Shown in pieces: positions 1 to 12,000 of a DNA stretch of 64,000 nt. Made by a program: the position numbers and the translations under genes. The stretch is taken from the NCBI GenBank assembly GCA_034440615.1, contig JAOTOM010004738.1, positions 186,001 to 250,000 on the forward strand, written 5' to 3'. Source of the stretch: Ashinkailepas kermadecensis (taxonomy: Eukaryota; Arthropoda; Thecostraca; Neolepadidae). Each line of letters starts with the position of its first letter. Positions within the stretch are counted from its first letter, which is position 1. The notes under the pieces are model-generated. The model did no database searches, was not told the DNA's origin, and was given only the letters and a program-made list of their open reading frames with translations.

Positions 1-774
1 CTGAGCCTGGGGTACCAAAAATTCACGCCCGGACCACGAAAATCATGCCAGGGGCACAACAGGTCGTACCGTGCCCCAACAGTCTCATTGGGACCAAAAC
101 AAATGAAGCCGGAGCAACGAAGAACAATCCGTACATGGATAATCACTCTGGGGGCCCAACAATGACGCCAAAAGCCTCCAAAACGCATTGGACCCCCAAA
201 AAGTGTCGAGGCCGCTATAGCTCGCGGTAGGGATCCAAGAAAATAACGTCGGGGCCCAAAAGATCACATTGGACCCAAAAAAGTCGCGTCGCAGCCCTTG
301 AAAATCACACTGGAGGCCCAGAAGGTCGCGCCGGGGCCCCAAAAGTTGCAGCTGCCCTCAAAATCAATTTTAACCGGAATGTCACTCTGGGACAAAAAAA
401 AACTCCTTCAGTGGCCGCAGTGCTATATCAAAGGGGCAAATGCCCCCTCCATCCTGAGAGGGATAAGCTCCCAAGAATCATGTCGGGGCCTCAAAAATCG
501 CGCTGGTGCCACCAAAATTCGCGTCGGTCCACCAGAATTCGCGTATGGGTCTCCAAATAAATACGGCGAGCCCCGGAAAACTCGCTCCGAGGCCCGAAAA
601 ATTGCGACAGGAACCGCCAAAATCGCGTTGGGGCCACAGCTAAATACAACGCATCGCACAAACTCGAACCGGGCTCCCCAAATATCGCGCTTGGGACCCA
701 CAATTCCCATCAGTAGTCCCGTCGAGGCTCTAAAAAATTGCCCTCTAGGGCCACACGTAAGCACAGTGTGACCA

Positions 775-2793
775 CAAACACAAACACAAATCAAGCTGGA
801 GCCCTCCAAAATAAGGATGGATTCCAACAACTAAATGCCCAGGTAAAAAAATGGCTCTGGAGCACCGAACATATTATCAGATGCCTTCACAAATTGCGTA
901 CGCCACCGAAAAACAAACCGGATCTCGAACAATCGAGGTGGGATACAAAAACATGGTGCCAAGGGCTCGAGAAATCAGGCCGGGATTCGGACTTTAAAAA
1001 AAATCAGAAAAGTTTCACAAAATCATATTGAGCCCAGAAAACTAGGGTTGGGTCTCCGGAACCACGCGCCTGGGTGCGATAAGCCACTCTGGGACCTAGA
1101 AACATCGTACCGAAGCCCCAAAATTGTACTTGGGCCCCAGAAGTGTGCGTCAGAAGCCCAAAATAAACACATCGGGACCCTAAGAGCACAACGGGGGCCG
1201 AAAATACAACTGACCCTCCAAAGCGCACAGTCTCACAAAAAGCGACAGGGCCTTAACACATGCGTTGCAGCCATAGATATACATACCGGGAGGTCTAAAA
1301 AATACACCGGAAGCTCTCAAGGCACACAGGGTCATGATAACGCACAATAGCCTGAAAAGGTGGCTGGGGCCGCAAAAGGCAACATCGTTCCAAAGCAAAC
1401 AAAAAGACCGGCGCTAAATAAACACATCGGGATCTTCGAAAACGCCGACACGTCAAAAAAATTACTCGGTGCACAAAAATTCAACAAACCCTAAAACGAG
1501 CAGGGGGTTCGAAAATGCTTTAGGCCCCTAACAAAAATGGATTGGAGCCATAATACACAATCATAGACCAAGAAAGACGCAACGAGTCCAAAAAAGAACG
1601 CCAAGGCTTGGCCTCGGTTCGGTATCCAATCTGGGAGGATAGCAGCAAAGATATGAAGTGCATCAAAGCTCAGCGGAAACCGCATTTCATAACTACCAAG
1701 AAATGTGGGAAGTAGGAAACTAATGATCGAATTTAATCAATCGACTTTTCGAAGCGAACGCCCATGCGAATCATTCCATCACGCCAAATATGGCGCAAGT
1801 CTATCATGTGGCAGCAATTAGCAAAACGCAGAAGGCCTAGCAGAAACCATAGCATCGCACGAAGTGTGGCGAATGCACCGAATACCAAAAATGGGTGTGC
1901 ACTGACGTTGCCGTCGTGGCGACCGGGTGTTATGAACTGGAATGCCTGAAATTGTAAAATTTTGTATTTTAAAGTGGTGGGTAATACATTTTACTTTGAA
2001 GTTATGGGCCTAATACATCTTCTAAACCCTGCTCGTTTTAGGGCCTTGTTGTGTTTTTTTTGTGCACCGAGTATTTTGTACGTGTCTGGGCGTTTTCGAA
2101 GATCCCGATGTGTTTATCTAGCTCCCGGTCGTTTTGTACGTTTTGGAACCATGTTGCCTTTTGTGACCCCAGCCTCTTTTCCAGGCCCTTGTGCGTTCTC
2201 ATGGCCCCTGTGCGCCTTGCGAGCTTGCAGTGTATTTTTCTTAGAGCTCCCGGTATGTTTATTTAGGGCTGCAACGCATGTTTTAAGGCCCTATCGCTTT
2301 TTGGCAGACTCTGTGCGCTTTGGAGGGCTAGTTGTACTTTCTGGCACCGTTGTACTCTTAGGGTCCCGCTGTGTATATTTGGGGCTTCTGACGCACATTT
2401 GTGGGGCCCCAGTATGATTTTGGGGCTTCGGTGCGATTTTGTCTGGGTCCCAGCGCGACTTATCGCGCCCAGGCGCGTGGTTCCGGAGACCCAATGCCAG
2501 CTTTCTGGGCTCAACGCGATTTGTGTGGATCTTTTCTGTTTTTTTTTTAAAGTCCGGATCCCGGCCTGATTTTCGAACCTCTGACGCCATGTTTTTGTAT
2601 CCCACCTCGATTTTTCGAGATCCGGTATGCTTTTCGGTGTCATACGCAATTTTAGAAGGCATCTGGAAAAAAATATTCGGTGCAACAGAGCCATTTTTGC
2701 TGACCCGGACATTTATTTGTTGGAATCTCTCCTTTTTTGGAGGGCTCCAGCTTGATTTTTTGGGATACCGATCCGGGTTTGTGGTATACGTGT
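775..2793. repeat. Imperfect long inverted repeat inside copy A
   Basis: The left arm is about 775-1531 and the right arm about 2008-2793, around a spacer of about 480 bases. Reading the right arm on the - strand gives nearly the same text as the left arm on the + strand, for example the stretches encoding SPKIVLGP and [12 protein letters not shown] in both. The arms differ by substitutions and small indels, so they are old or not under gene conversion. The same structure sits at 56905-58935 in copy B. Confidence 0.85.
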
Positions 2794-3616
2794 AATTTCA
2801 GCAGTGTGAGGTAACTTATCAAGGGATACCAAAAGAAAACCTTAGAACTGAGTGGTGGAGTTAGGGTTGAAATCCGACCAATCAGAAACCATAGTGGTAG
2901 ATTAGGCTCCTCCACAGGACAATTTAGTTGATGACTAATTATATTATGTCGAAATGTACCCTTTGACAAAATAGCGGTCGAAATCCAAGGACTTTTGAAT
3001 GGTCGTAGGTGCCCCCCCCCCCCCCCCCCTCTCCCTGCAAATCCGTTTGCCCCCTCCTGCTTGACGCAAATATAGGCACTCCACTGGTCCCTCAATAATT
3101 TTCCGAAACATACGCCCATGGGGAAAAGCCAACATTGAGGGGACAAATTACCCCTCATAAGCATACAATACAACATCCATGCCCCATATGAAATGGAATG
3201 AGTGATGTTTTTAAATGCATTTTCTTCCAAAAAACTTCTTTTCTGTTATTACAGCCTGCATGATTAGAGCTTCCCAGCTTCCATACCTTCTCAACGTCAT
3301 TTACAAAACGGTACAGCACAGCGAAAACGATGGGCGTGACGGCGTGGAATTTGAAGGCTTGGATTATGTATGTACTGACATTGTTGCATTGTTGCATTGT
3401 CATTTATGCATTGGTGTTCAATGCTTGTTCTTGCCGTGAATTTATTCGCTGAGGATATATTTTAGCTCGTGTGACAGTTGCCTTGCAGCCAGCACCAAAT
3501 GTTATAAAAATAAACAAATTCCTAAGATTACGCTAAAAAAAACAATGCAATCCACTTCTCGTTGTCACCTTTACGAAATTGTCGTCCTTGGACTGAGAAA
3601 TGGTCGTTCAAGCTTT

Positions 3617-3720
3617 GCTTATGACATCAAGCTGGTGGGAATAAATAACAGTAGTGATGAATCTAGCTATATTCAGTTAGACTTGGAGGACTTAAAAGTG
3701 GGTTGATCAATGGGAGATAT
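3617..3720 (+). pseudogene. Captured LINE reverse-transcriptase fragment
   Basis: The + strand reads [22 protein letters not shown] and then breaks. This corresponds to the segment just after the active site in the CR1/L2-like LINE at 34901-35010 ([21 protein letters not shown]). It recurs at the same place in copies B (59750-59830) and C (9012-9079), so it was part of the large repeat before that repeat spread. It cannot be functional: about 30 codons, then a frame break. Confidence 0.75.
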
Positions 3721-4198
3721 CTGTAAGATATGCTTAGCACCAGCCCCGCCAGCTCGCTGCAATCTAGAGGCCAGCGGGAAGATTCGAGAAAGCATTGAGA
3801 CGATGGTTTGTTTTGGCACTTATGTATTTATCCAAATATTACTTATTTATACCCTGGTATGGCCCAGTTTTCAGCGAAAATGATTAGTGCTATTACGTTT
3901 TGAGTAAATGATGCACCATGCCAAGAACAAACAAAAACCAATATGAAATCATGTTCCCCATCCTCGAACCATAGTATAAGAGCCTAAAAACAATATGAGA
4001 CCCTAACACAATGGAGGCCCCCTTTCGGGGAACAGGAGGCCCCCTTCCGACCTTGCCCCCCCCTGGGAGAATTTCGTGGCGACGCCACTGGTACAAGTTG
4101 AAGGTAAGTTCAAATTTTCAAATCGAGCATAGGAACACCAATCACATTCTAAATGGACTCCGCATACAGGTATCCTGCTTTAGTCATTTTACATCCTG

Positions 4199-5066
4199 TA
4201 TGTTTAAACTATGATGACCCCACAGGTAAGGATGTATTTTGCAGCCGATATTTCGATTTCACAACGACTTTTGCTGATGTTGTAGGGAGTTCCTCGATTA
4301 ATGTATTTGAAAGTAGGGTGGACAATTTTTTTAGACAGGGAAATCTTGTTTTTGAGTTCCAAATTGTGATGGATGGGGTGATATTTATATTAAGTAAGTG
4401 TGCACAGCACAGACCGCTACAAGCAGGCATGGATGCAGTTTGAAAATTATTGATAAGGCATTTAATCCACATGTGTTAAGAGAGATCAGGGTAATAGGGC
4501 TGGATAGCTAGGGTAGACAGGCATTGATAGGTGTGTGGGATATTGGAGGACTGGTTTCTTCAGTATGTGGGATGGTTGGGGAGGGTCTTTTTACCAGGCT
4601 TATGGTATCTTTCATTTACAGACTTAACTGGATGGGCCCTTGGGTCTCTTATTAAGTCTAAACGCTTTATAACTGTATATATGGTGTACCTAGCAGTGGA
4701 CTCAGCACCTTCCTTCGTGATGTGATACTGATGAGACTGTCTATGGTAACACAATGGGTATGATGGGAGGAGTTTGTAATTGTTGAGTGTGTTATGCAAT
4801 AGCAAGTGAATGGTGCTAGATAGGCTGGGATATATAGCTTCCTTGGAACTTGAGATAAGGGATTGATTGGGGTGAGAGTATGTACATTTCTAGTACCTTT
4901 TCTAGTCAGGCTTAACCCAGATGGGCCCCTGTGGCTCTTATTAAGCCTTAACACTTTATGACTTTATGACTTTTCCACAACTAAGCGGTCATCATGTTTA
5001 AACTATGATGACCTCACAGGTAAGGATGTCTTTGGTAGCTGATATTTCGATTTTAAAACGACCCTT
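4199..5066 (+). mobile_element. CR1/L2-like LINE 3' end flanked by 70-bp direct repeats
   Basis: Bases 4271-4440 read the C-terminal end of a LINE ORF2 (DVVGSSSINVFESRVDNFFRQGN), matching DVVGSSSLNVFKSRVDKFFRQEN of the LINE at 34429-35996. The 3' UTR follows to about 4970, with the same closing text (GATGGGCCCCTGTGGCTCTT, then TTTATGAC repeats). A partial second tail lies at about 4621-4680. Bases 4199-4270 and 4994-5066 are near-identical direct repeats around the insert. They are either an unusually long target duplication or a tandem repeat that was invaded. Confidence 0.75.
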
Positions 5067-6160
5067 CCACTCCTAAGCGGCCATCACGCATTAATAAAAT
5101 GAATCATATGAATATGACCAGGTGAACCTGGTTGAGGTGACACGATTACAAAATGACCTCTGGTGTACCAACTGCACCTGCATTGACCTGTCCGTATACG
5201 TTGGTCTGGGTGTACGGCATAACAACCAGCAACCGTTTAAGACGTTAAAAATAGGGCCCACTGAAGACTTTATGATGCAATTAGGGCATAACCTAAGATG
5301 ACCTTGAGGTCAAATTTCTTTCACAAGGTACCCAAGGTGTTCATTTAAAGGTACTAAAAGTCCCAAACTGTTGCCTCATTTGGTTTGACTCTTATCGCCG
5401 TAAACCTCAGGTGTGGGGGCAAAAAATTCCCCACGGCCCGATTGACTCGTGGGTTATTAACATAATTTACCCGGCGACTGCCCTCCCCCGCAGTACATGT
5501 GAAGCTCAATGTGTATGCACACACTTCCCTACTCAGTTCTACGCCTGCAGCTGGCTGCTATGGCTGGTGCCTGATAAACGTCCAGCGCCGGATTCGTTAT
5601 TCCGATCCCGTCCAGCGCTGGGTTCATTATCCCGATCCATCAGGCGCAGCGGTGTCGGCATGTCCATTGCTAGTGCTGTCACCGTGGTTGCTGATGGCTT
5701 GGCCGGATACAATGGTATGCCCGCCAGCCAACGCACCCCAGCAAAGTCATGGTTAACTGTGTTGTGCCGCCGGGTGGTGGATACTGCCGCCGGGGTTTTG
5801 CCTCGTCTGATCGTCGGGCATTGAGCGGCCTTTGTGAGGTACAAATCCGCCACGGGACAGAATGGCAGCGTCTGTTCTGATATATGTGGCGGCGCTTTCA
5901 AGGTGGACGTTGACGCTCAATGCGGTCATTCTAGCAGGCCATTAAGGCTGGCTGAAAGACACCCATTAGGAGAATGCAGTGTTTTGCCTGATTGCATTTG
6001 GGCTCGTGCCTTTTACATCTGCGTACGGGTGAGTTAGTAGCCGTTTTGACATTCGACCGCGCCAGTGGCGTACCAAGGATTTCGTCCTGGGGAGGGGGAT
6101 GAAGAGGTCCCCTACCTACCTAGCGAACCCCCCACTCTTCCGAAACTCCTAGGATTACGG
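5067..6160. other. Intergenic, no supported gene
   Basis: Unique-looking sequence with no recognisable protein, RNA or repeat family. The ORFs at 5411-5824 and 5539-5901 overlap on opposite strands, have no family signature and no splice context I can defend. Confidence 0.5.
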
Positions 6161-6162
6161 TC

Positions 6163-6185
6163 ACTTTATATTAGAAGGACCCCTG

Positions 6186-6255
<70 letters not shown>

Positions 6256-6283
6256 ATATAAGGGTCCTTCGAATATAAATTGA
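6163..6283. repeat. (TA)n tract inside a short inverted repeat
   Basis: A TA dinucleotide run (about 6187-6253) is bracketed by inverted copies of roughly TTATATTAGAAGGACCC (left) and GGGTCCTTCGAATATAAA (right). The whole can fold into one AT-rich hairpin. Confidence 0.85.
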
Positions 6284-6709
6284 CCTGCACTTGGTAGAGC
6301 TACGTCGAATGACGCCCATTTGATAGAAATTTGAGTGAAGTAACCGAACGCGAGGCCATCGAATAACTCAAGCTAACCTTACTTTGAGGTTTGACCTTGA
6401 CATATCTCAGTATGAAGTGTTCATCGAGCGTTCACCAAGAACTGTCGCTTGATACAAGATTTGGCAGGTTTGGGCGAAAACTAAAAAATGCGAGTCGACC
6501 GAAGAAACCGATTTGCGTTGGATTGGAACTTGACCGTTAAAATGGTCATGTGAGACCATTTACCTATATATATTAGCTAGATATACGTCCAGACTTTTCA
6601 CAAAATATCCCATGACGGCGCCGCACAGGGGCATCGCTCGGGCCTTCCCGGTGTTTCACGCCTTGGAGGCTCCATCTTGGTTTGCGTGTCTGACAGTTAG
6701 AGGCGAAAA

Positions 6710-7235
6710 ATGGCAAAATCGTGCTGTGCATGGGGTTGTTCCAAGCGTCTTGGTCACCAAGGCGATAATTGGAACCAGATTTCGCTTCATCTGTAAGTGT
6801 TTTATTGCTAAATTTCTCATAAATATGAGGGTACCTACAACAACAACCCCAAGGCCGAACAGCTGCGCCAAGCCATGCGACGTCTCACCCTGCACAACTT
6901 AAATTCACCACCAGCCACGCGTCAACGGGGTCAGGAGGGCGAAGGCAAGCCGATGCCAGCAGTCGTACAGCATGCCCTGGAGATGGGAGGTATCTGCTCT
7001 GCATTCGTGGAGTCGGGTACATCGCTGGGTATATGTGCCGTAAACTGGTGGAGGAGCGTGGTGTGAAATGTACCGCGTGCGTTGGAGCAGTGCTGTGCAA
7101 TAAAAAGGACCGTCCACCGCTTGAAGTCATGCATCTGATGAACTTGCGGGACAACGGAGGCCTCGTCGTCACTTCAGCGTCCACGTACTGTGCTGTCATG
7201 TCGGCTGAGCGACACTTCACCGCACTAAAGAACTG
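6710..7235 (+). pseudogene. THAP / P-element-like transposase remnant
   Basis: Bases 6710-6792 encode MAKSCCAWGCSKRLGHQGD, the start of a THAP zinc-finger domain (C2CH type, first cysteines seen), and end at a good donor, CT|GTAAGT. Bases 7018-7235 encode YIAGYMCRKL, a CTAC pair and then DNGGLVVTSAS...AERHF. This resembles the C-terminal region of P-element/THAP9-type transposases (YIAG..+RKL, CxxC, GGL...S). P-element transposases combine exactly these two parts. The whole catalytic middle is missing, so this is a decayed or internally deleted copy. A host THAP-domain gene cannot be fully excluded, but the truncated C-terminal segment argues against it. Confidence 0.6.
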
Positions 7236-7471
7236 CGGTGATATCGCTCAACGCTCTGATCTGGTACTGGACATATGCATATGTAGATATCCCAAAGCAA
7301 GACTGGAGATCTCTCACCGAGCCAGGGGTCCAGGTCCTTATTTTCAGACTTATCAGAGAAAATGACAACATTACCAGAGTACCAAACTGGGTGTCACTTT
7401 GTGCACTGGCCCCTTCGCTCATTGATTTCGTCACCTCACTAATGTATTTGCCCCCACCCCAAGCAGAATAT

Positions 7472-7635
7472 GTATGGATATGGATTGTGGCTTTACGACG
7501 CACTCAGCAGCTGAGGCCATATGGCGTCACCTGCCTCTCACCCTGGCAGGAAGGGTGGGCATCGCGGGGAATATCACCCAGTACCTCCGGTATGCCAGAG
7601 GCTCAGCTTAACCACTGAGCTACCGACGCCCCCCA
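7472..7635 (-). mobile_element. tRNA-derived SINE, copy 1
   Basis: On the - strand the head starts GGCGTCGGTAGCTCAGTGG, with a clear polymerase III A box (TAGCTCAGTGGTTAA). A diverged B-box region follows about 35 bases later, then a non-tRNA body (CAGGGTGAGAGGCAGG, GACGCCATATGGCCTCAGC, GAGTGCGTCGTAAAGCCACA). The body is shared with the SINEs at 26285-26470 and 44268-44440. Confidence 0.8.
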
Positions 7636-7739
7636 AGCATGCTTTTTGCTTTTATTATGTTAGACACTTCGGCCTGCTCAGGCCATTTCGTGCCGTGAAT
7701 AGAAATAGAGAGAGATAAAAAATATTATCTTCTAAAAGT

Positions 7740-8826
7740 CAATTTAAAAGTCCTGAAGTCAGTTGGTTTTTTCGGAGAAAAATGAAACGGAGATTGACGA
7801 GAAAAGGGTGTATATCCCCTAATAGTGTAGGCAGAGAAAAGGGGATGTTGTGTATACGGCAGTAGTTGGTAAATGTTTTTCGATGTTCATGGCATTGTTG
7901 ACAGTGTAGGAGAATATGTGAAACGGTAAGATGAGTGTTGCATGATGGGCATGAAGGTCGTGGTGAAGCAGTGTAAATATATCGATGGGTGAGAAAAGTG
8001 TGACCTATGCGGAGCCGTGATATAACTTTTTCTTCTTGTCTGTTTTTTTATATGATGTCCAGTTTTCGATGACTGGTTTGATGAGACGTAATTGTGTGTA
8101 GTTTGTGGTTTCAGTCCATTGGTGGTTCCAAAAATGTCGAATGTTCTGTCGTATTGTTCATTTGATGGCGTCAAAATGTAGTGGGATTTCTGTGATGTGT
8201 GGGAATTGTAATGATTGTTTGGCGAAATGATCTGCTTCCTCGTTGCCTGGGATGCCACAGTGACTGGGCACCCACAGGAAACGGACCTTCATGCCCATCA
8301 GATGAAGTGTTTCAAGTGTGTCATAAATGGAAATATGGCAATGGTGCGAAAATAAAAGTGAAGAAAGAGATTGAAGAACAGATTTTGAGTCGGAACAAAT
8401 GACGACATGGCGCATGGGGTGACAAATTGAACGGTTGCGGACATAGCGAAGGGCAGTGAGAATGGCGTGCAATTCGGCGATGAAAATGGAGGTCCCGTTT
8501 GGCAGGCGATGTTGTTTTGTGTATGTACCGGAAACAATGGCATTTCCTGTGTAATTTGCGTCTTTGGATCCGTCGGTGAAAACAAAAGGAACATGGCGAT
8601 AATGAGAACGAAACTGGTGGAATTTTTGTTTGGCGCATTCTGGACAAAGCTGTAATTTTGGAGTGGTGGTGAGATAGAAAATATGTCTTTCGGTCATCTG
8701 CCACGGTGGTGTAGTTGGTGGAGAAAGAGCAGTAATATGTGGAATGTTGTATTGGAGTTGTGTAGAAAATGTGTTAATGCGTAAAGCTATGGTAAGCCCG
8801 GTTCGCTTTTCGGCGGGACCTAAATA
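7740..8826 (-). pseudogene. LINE ORF2 C-terminal fragment with RNase H domain
   Basis: Read on the - strand, this encodes a ribonuclease H domain with all four acidic positions visible: FTDGSKD, IAELHAI, ICSDSKS and NEEADHFAK. WVPSHCGIPGNEEAD is typical of LINE-encoded RNase H. After a frameshift near 8160 comes a C-terminal Cys/His segment (HILLHC, CRIHNIPFSLPTLLG), ending in a stop near 7757. The equivalent segment of the LINE at 12764-19735 reads CATHSIPLNLTTLLND, so the two are related. RT and endonuclease are absent (5' truncation). The fragment stops exactly where large-repeat copy C begins. I/LOA/R1-type LINEs carry RNase H; the exact clade is not determined. Confidence 0.85.
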
Positions 8827-9079
8827 TTGCCGTGAATTTATTCGCTGAGGATATATGACAGTTGCCCTGCAGCCAGCACCAAATGTTATGAAAATAAACA
8901 AATTCCTAAGAAGACGCAAAAAAAAACAATGCAATCCACTTCTCGTTGTCACCTTTACGAAATTATCGTCCTTGGACTGAGAAATGGTCGTTCAAGCTTT
9001 GCTTATGACATCAAGCTGGTGGGAATAAATAACAGTAGTGATGAATCTAGCTATATTCAGTTAGACTTGGAGGACTTAA

Positions 9080-12000
9080 CACGCGCACTGGAAGGGGGGG
9101 GCGAAATCCGCCCACCCCTCCGGTTTTTCGCAAATAACTGCAGATTTGACCGGTCGATACACGCGATTTTCGGTGTACCTGCTTAAAAATGAACGGCGCG
9201 TCGTTTAAAGCAAGAAAACTGGAAATTGCACGAAAATTTTTCAAGTTAGGGGCCGCTAGACTCAAAAAATGTTATAGCGCCAGACCACAAAAATCGGCGC
9301 AGATGCGCTCCCAGTATACTCACAAAAGGGAAGTGTTCTAGGCAACACTAGGGACTTGTTTGATGCATATTGATACGCTGTATAGTTTCAAGGTCATGTT
9401 AGGTCACCAAGGTCAAGTCAGGTCAAGTTCATGACGGGTTAATGGAACCAAACTTGATCAACTGGAATGTTGCCATAAATGCACTACTGGTTGTCATTTG
9501 TACTGTTTGTCATTGCGTTTCCATACTTTATTCATGTACTTCACTCCCTTCTTCACGAAGCCGATTGCTCCTAGCTGCCCGACGGAGCAGTCGGGCGGGC
9601 GCCGGTTCCGGTAACTGGAACAGGTAACTGACCTGATAAAGTGGTGCTATATAGGTGACCTGAGGTCAAATGTTGGATCTATCATCTGCATTGTATCATT
9701 AGTAATGTCCAAAACATCATTGATGCCCATTTTTGAGCATTTAAACACCATCACAGCGATCCATAACGATGACAAGCCAAGCCACGCAAAACCGGAAAAT
9801 TTTGCCAATCTGACCTCATTTGACCTTGAAGATATTGACCGAAGGTCACGAAAATTGCACACAATAGAGTTCACTATCGTGCCCATCCACCCTGCGAATT
9901 TCGTTCCTCCAGCTTTACTAGGAGCCGAGATCTTAGGGGGGGGCGGAATCCGCCCCCCCCTCCAGTGCGCGTAATGGGAGACAACGCGCGAAAGCTTCCG
10001 GACGCAGCCGCCAGAACGGCGACACATGCGAGAATGACATGAATTGCCCGCCGCGGGAGCCGCGTCCATGCCTTTCGCTTGTGAATAGCGGGAGATTGGG
10101 GTGAAAGAAGCTTCCTAAGATTAATTACTTGGTGTTGGTGAGTTCGGAACTGAGTTCCCGGTTTCGCAAATAGGTAATTTATGTGTCTGGGTAGAGCCAG
10201 TGGCCTTCCGAAGGAGGGACAAAGGGGTCCAGTGCCTCTTTATCCCACGATCCCTGAGAGATTGTTGTGGCCCCCAAGAATATCGTCGAAGTTCGGAAAA
10301 ATGCGCCGGACCGCTTAAAAATCCCGCTGGGCCCCCAAGGATCGCACCAGATCCCACGACAAAGTCACATTGGGGTCCCAAGAAGTTGCGCTGGGACCCC
10401 TGAAAATGACTGACCCCCAAAATTGCAACGAGCCCCCTGAAAATTACATTGGGGCCCAAAAAAATAGATTCATGGCTCCCAAAAATGACCCTGGGGTTGC
10501 CCAAAAGTGTGACCGGGGCCCCTGAAAATACCATTGGAGCCCCAAAAAGTCGCGCGGGGCCCCATTAAAATCACGCTGGGGCAAAGAAGTCGTGCGGTGG
10601 TCATCGAGAATGACGCTGAGCAACCCAAATACTGGCCGGGCCCCTAAAATTCATGCTGGGTGCTCAAAAGGTCGAGCTGGGAGACCCTGCAAATCGCGCT
10701 TGGCCCCCACAAAGTCGCACCGGGGCACCTGAAAATCACGATAGAAGCCTCAAAAGTTCCCCGCCGGGACCCTTGAAAGTCACGCGGGGACCCCCCAAAA
10801 ACCATGCGGTAGTCCTTCAAAATAACAATGGTCGTCCCAAAGAGACGGGCCGAGCCCCTGAAAATCACGCTCGTGGCTCAAAAGATCGTGACATGCCTTT
10901 TCCTCCGCCCTTTGCACGATGGGTGGGCGTTGCCCCCTTGGCTCCCGGATCCGCCGCTAATGAGACCTGTATATTGTGTGATGTGATCTAAATTGTGCAC
11001 CTGATGTCCTCAGCGGTTGGTTTGATGTTTCGTACCTGATGCATGACATCGTTTACCGGTTGATCTCTTATTCCATTCCATCATGCATGCAGCATATATT
11101 CTTGGCTTACCATCCGCTTTTTTGTCATGGGCTAATGCAATGGTGGAAAAGGAATATTAAGTGTCCGGAAGCAAGGCATAACAACTTACAAAATTGTTCC
11201 TGCCTGGGTGTAATTTCCCAACCAAGTTATCAAATTTTATATTTGAAACTACCATCACTGTGCATGTAGCATGAGCTTTCCAGACTTAGCTTCGGCCGGG
11301 GATCTCAACATTGGGCACACGGACAGGTCAGAGGTGGATCCGGAAATTTCCATGGGGATACTCGTCTGGGGGGGGCAGATTTCCTCGGAGGGCCGCCGCT
11401 GCGAAAGTCCTTGGAGGTGCGCATTTGCCTGAATGTCTGTTGAGAGGAGGGATGTGTGCACTCAACCGTACTGAAAAGCGCACCGCTTACACTCAAGGGG
11501 GTGCATTTCCTCTCAGAGCAGCGTCTTCGGCTGAAAATTGAGCGAGGGGGCTCGTTGCACTCCTAGCTTTCCCAGCCAGATACTCCGTTCAGATGGGCGC
11601 CATCTTTTCATGGGGGTATGCCCCCAGCGCTCTCCTGTATGCGCCTCTGGGCTCTGGGGTAGATGCACTCTTAAGGTATACACAACAATGCCCCTGGTAG
11701 CTGCCCAGCATAGGTGTAGGTTTCTTAAAATTTTTTAGGAGGGCACAATACATGAATGCAATGGCCGGGCCCAAATGGATTGGGTGTGGGGGGGGGGGGG
11801 CATATCACATTAAGGTCCAATATTAGAAGTTGAAATTATTCCAAGGGCACATCCAACACGGGGGATAGAAGCAAGTGCCCTTCCAGGCACTGCTGGGGCC
11901 GTAGGGTATTCAAACACAACACATGAGGAAGATCGTCGGCAATCGGGAAGCAAACATTAGCATATTTCATGTTTGTCTAGAAATACTAATCATGCCACAT

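Larger units (their letters stand above)
1..4090 (+). mobile_element. Large noncoding repeat, copy A (3' part)
   Basis: This segment is colinear with 56131-60217 at near-equal length (4090 versus 4087 bases) and with only scattered differences, so it is the 3' part of the same element as the 7.35 kb copy B. Its 3' terminus is GTGGCGACGCCACTG at 4076-4090, identical to the copy B end. It starts at the window edge, so about 3.3 kb probably lies upstream. It holds a degenerate GGGGCCC/AAAA/CGCG-type repeat field, a 2 kb inverted repeat, and a short fossil of LINE reverse transcriptase near its end. The many short ORFs on both strands are by-products of repeats and resemble no protein family. No transposase is visible, so I read it as non-autonomous. 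The class is unproven; ends beginning CAGTGGCG suggest a DNA transposon. Confidence 0.85.

Noticed and set aside
5411..5901. 137-codon + strand and 120-codon - strand frames
   Set aside because: They overlap on opposite strands, have no motifs and no splice context.
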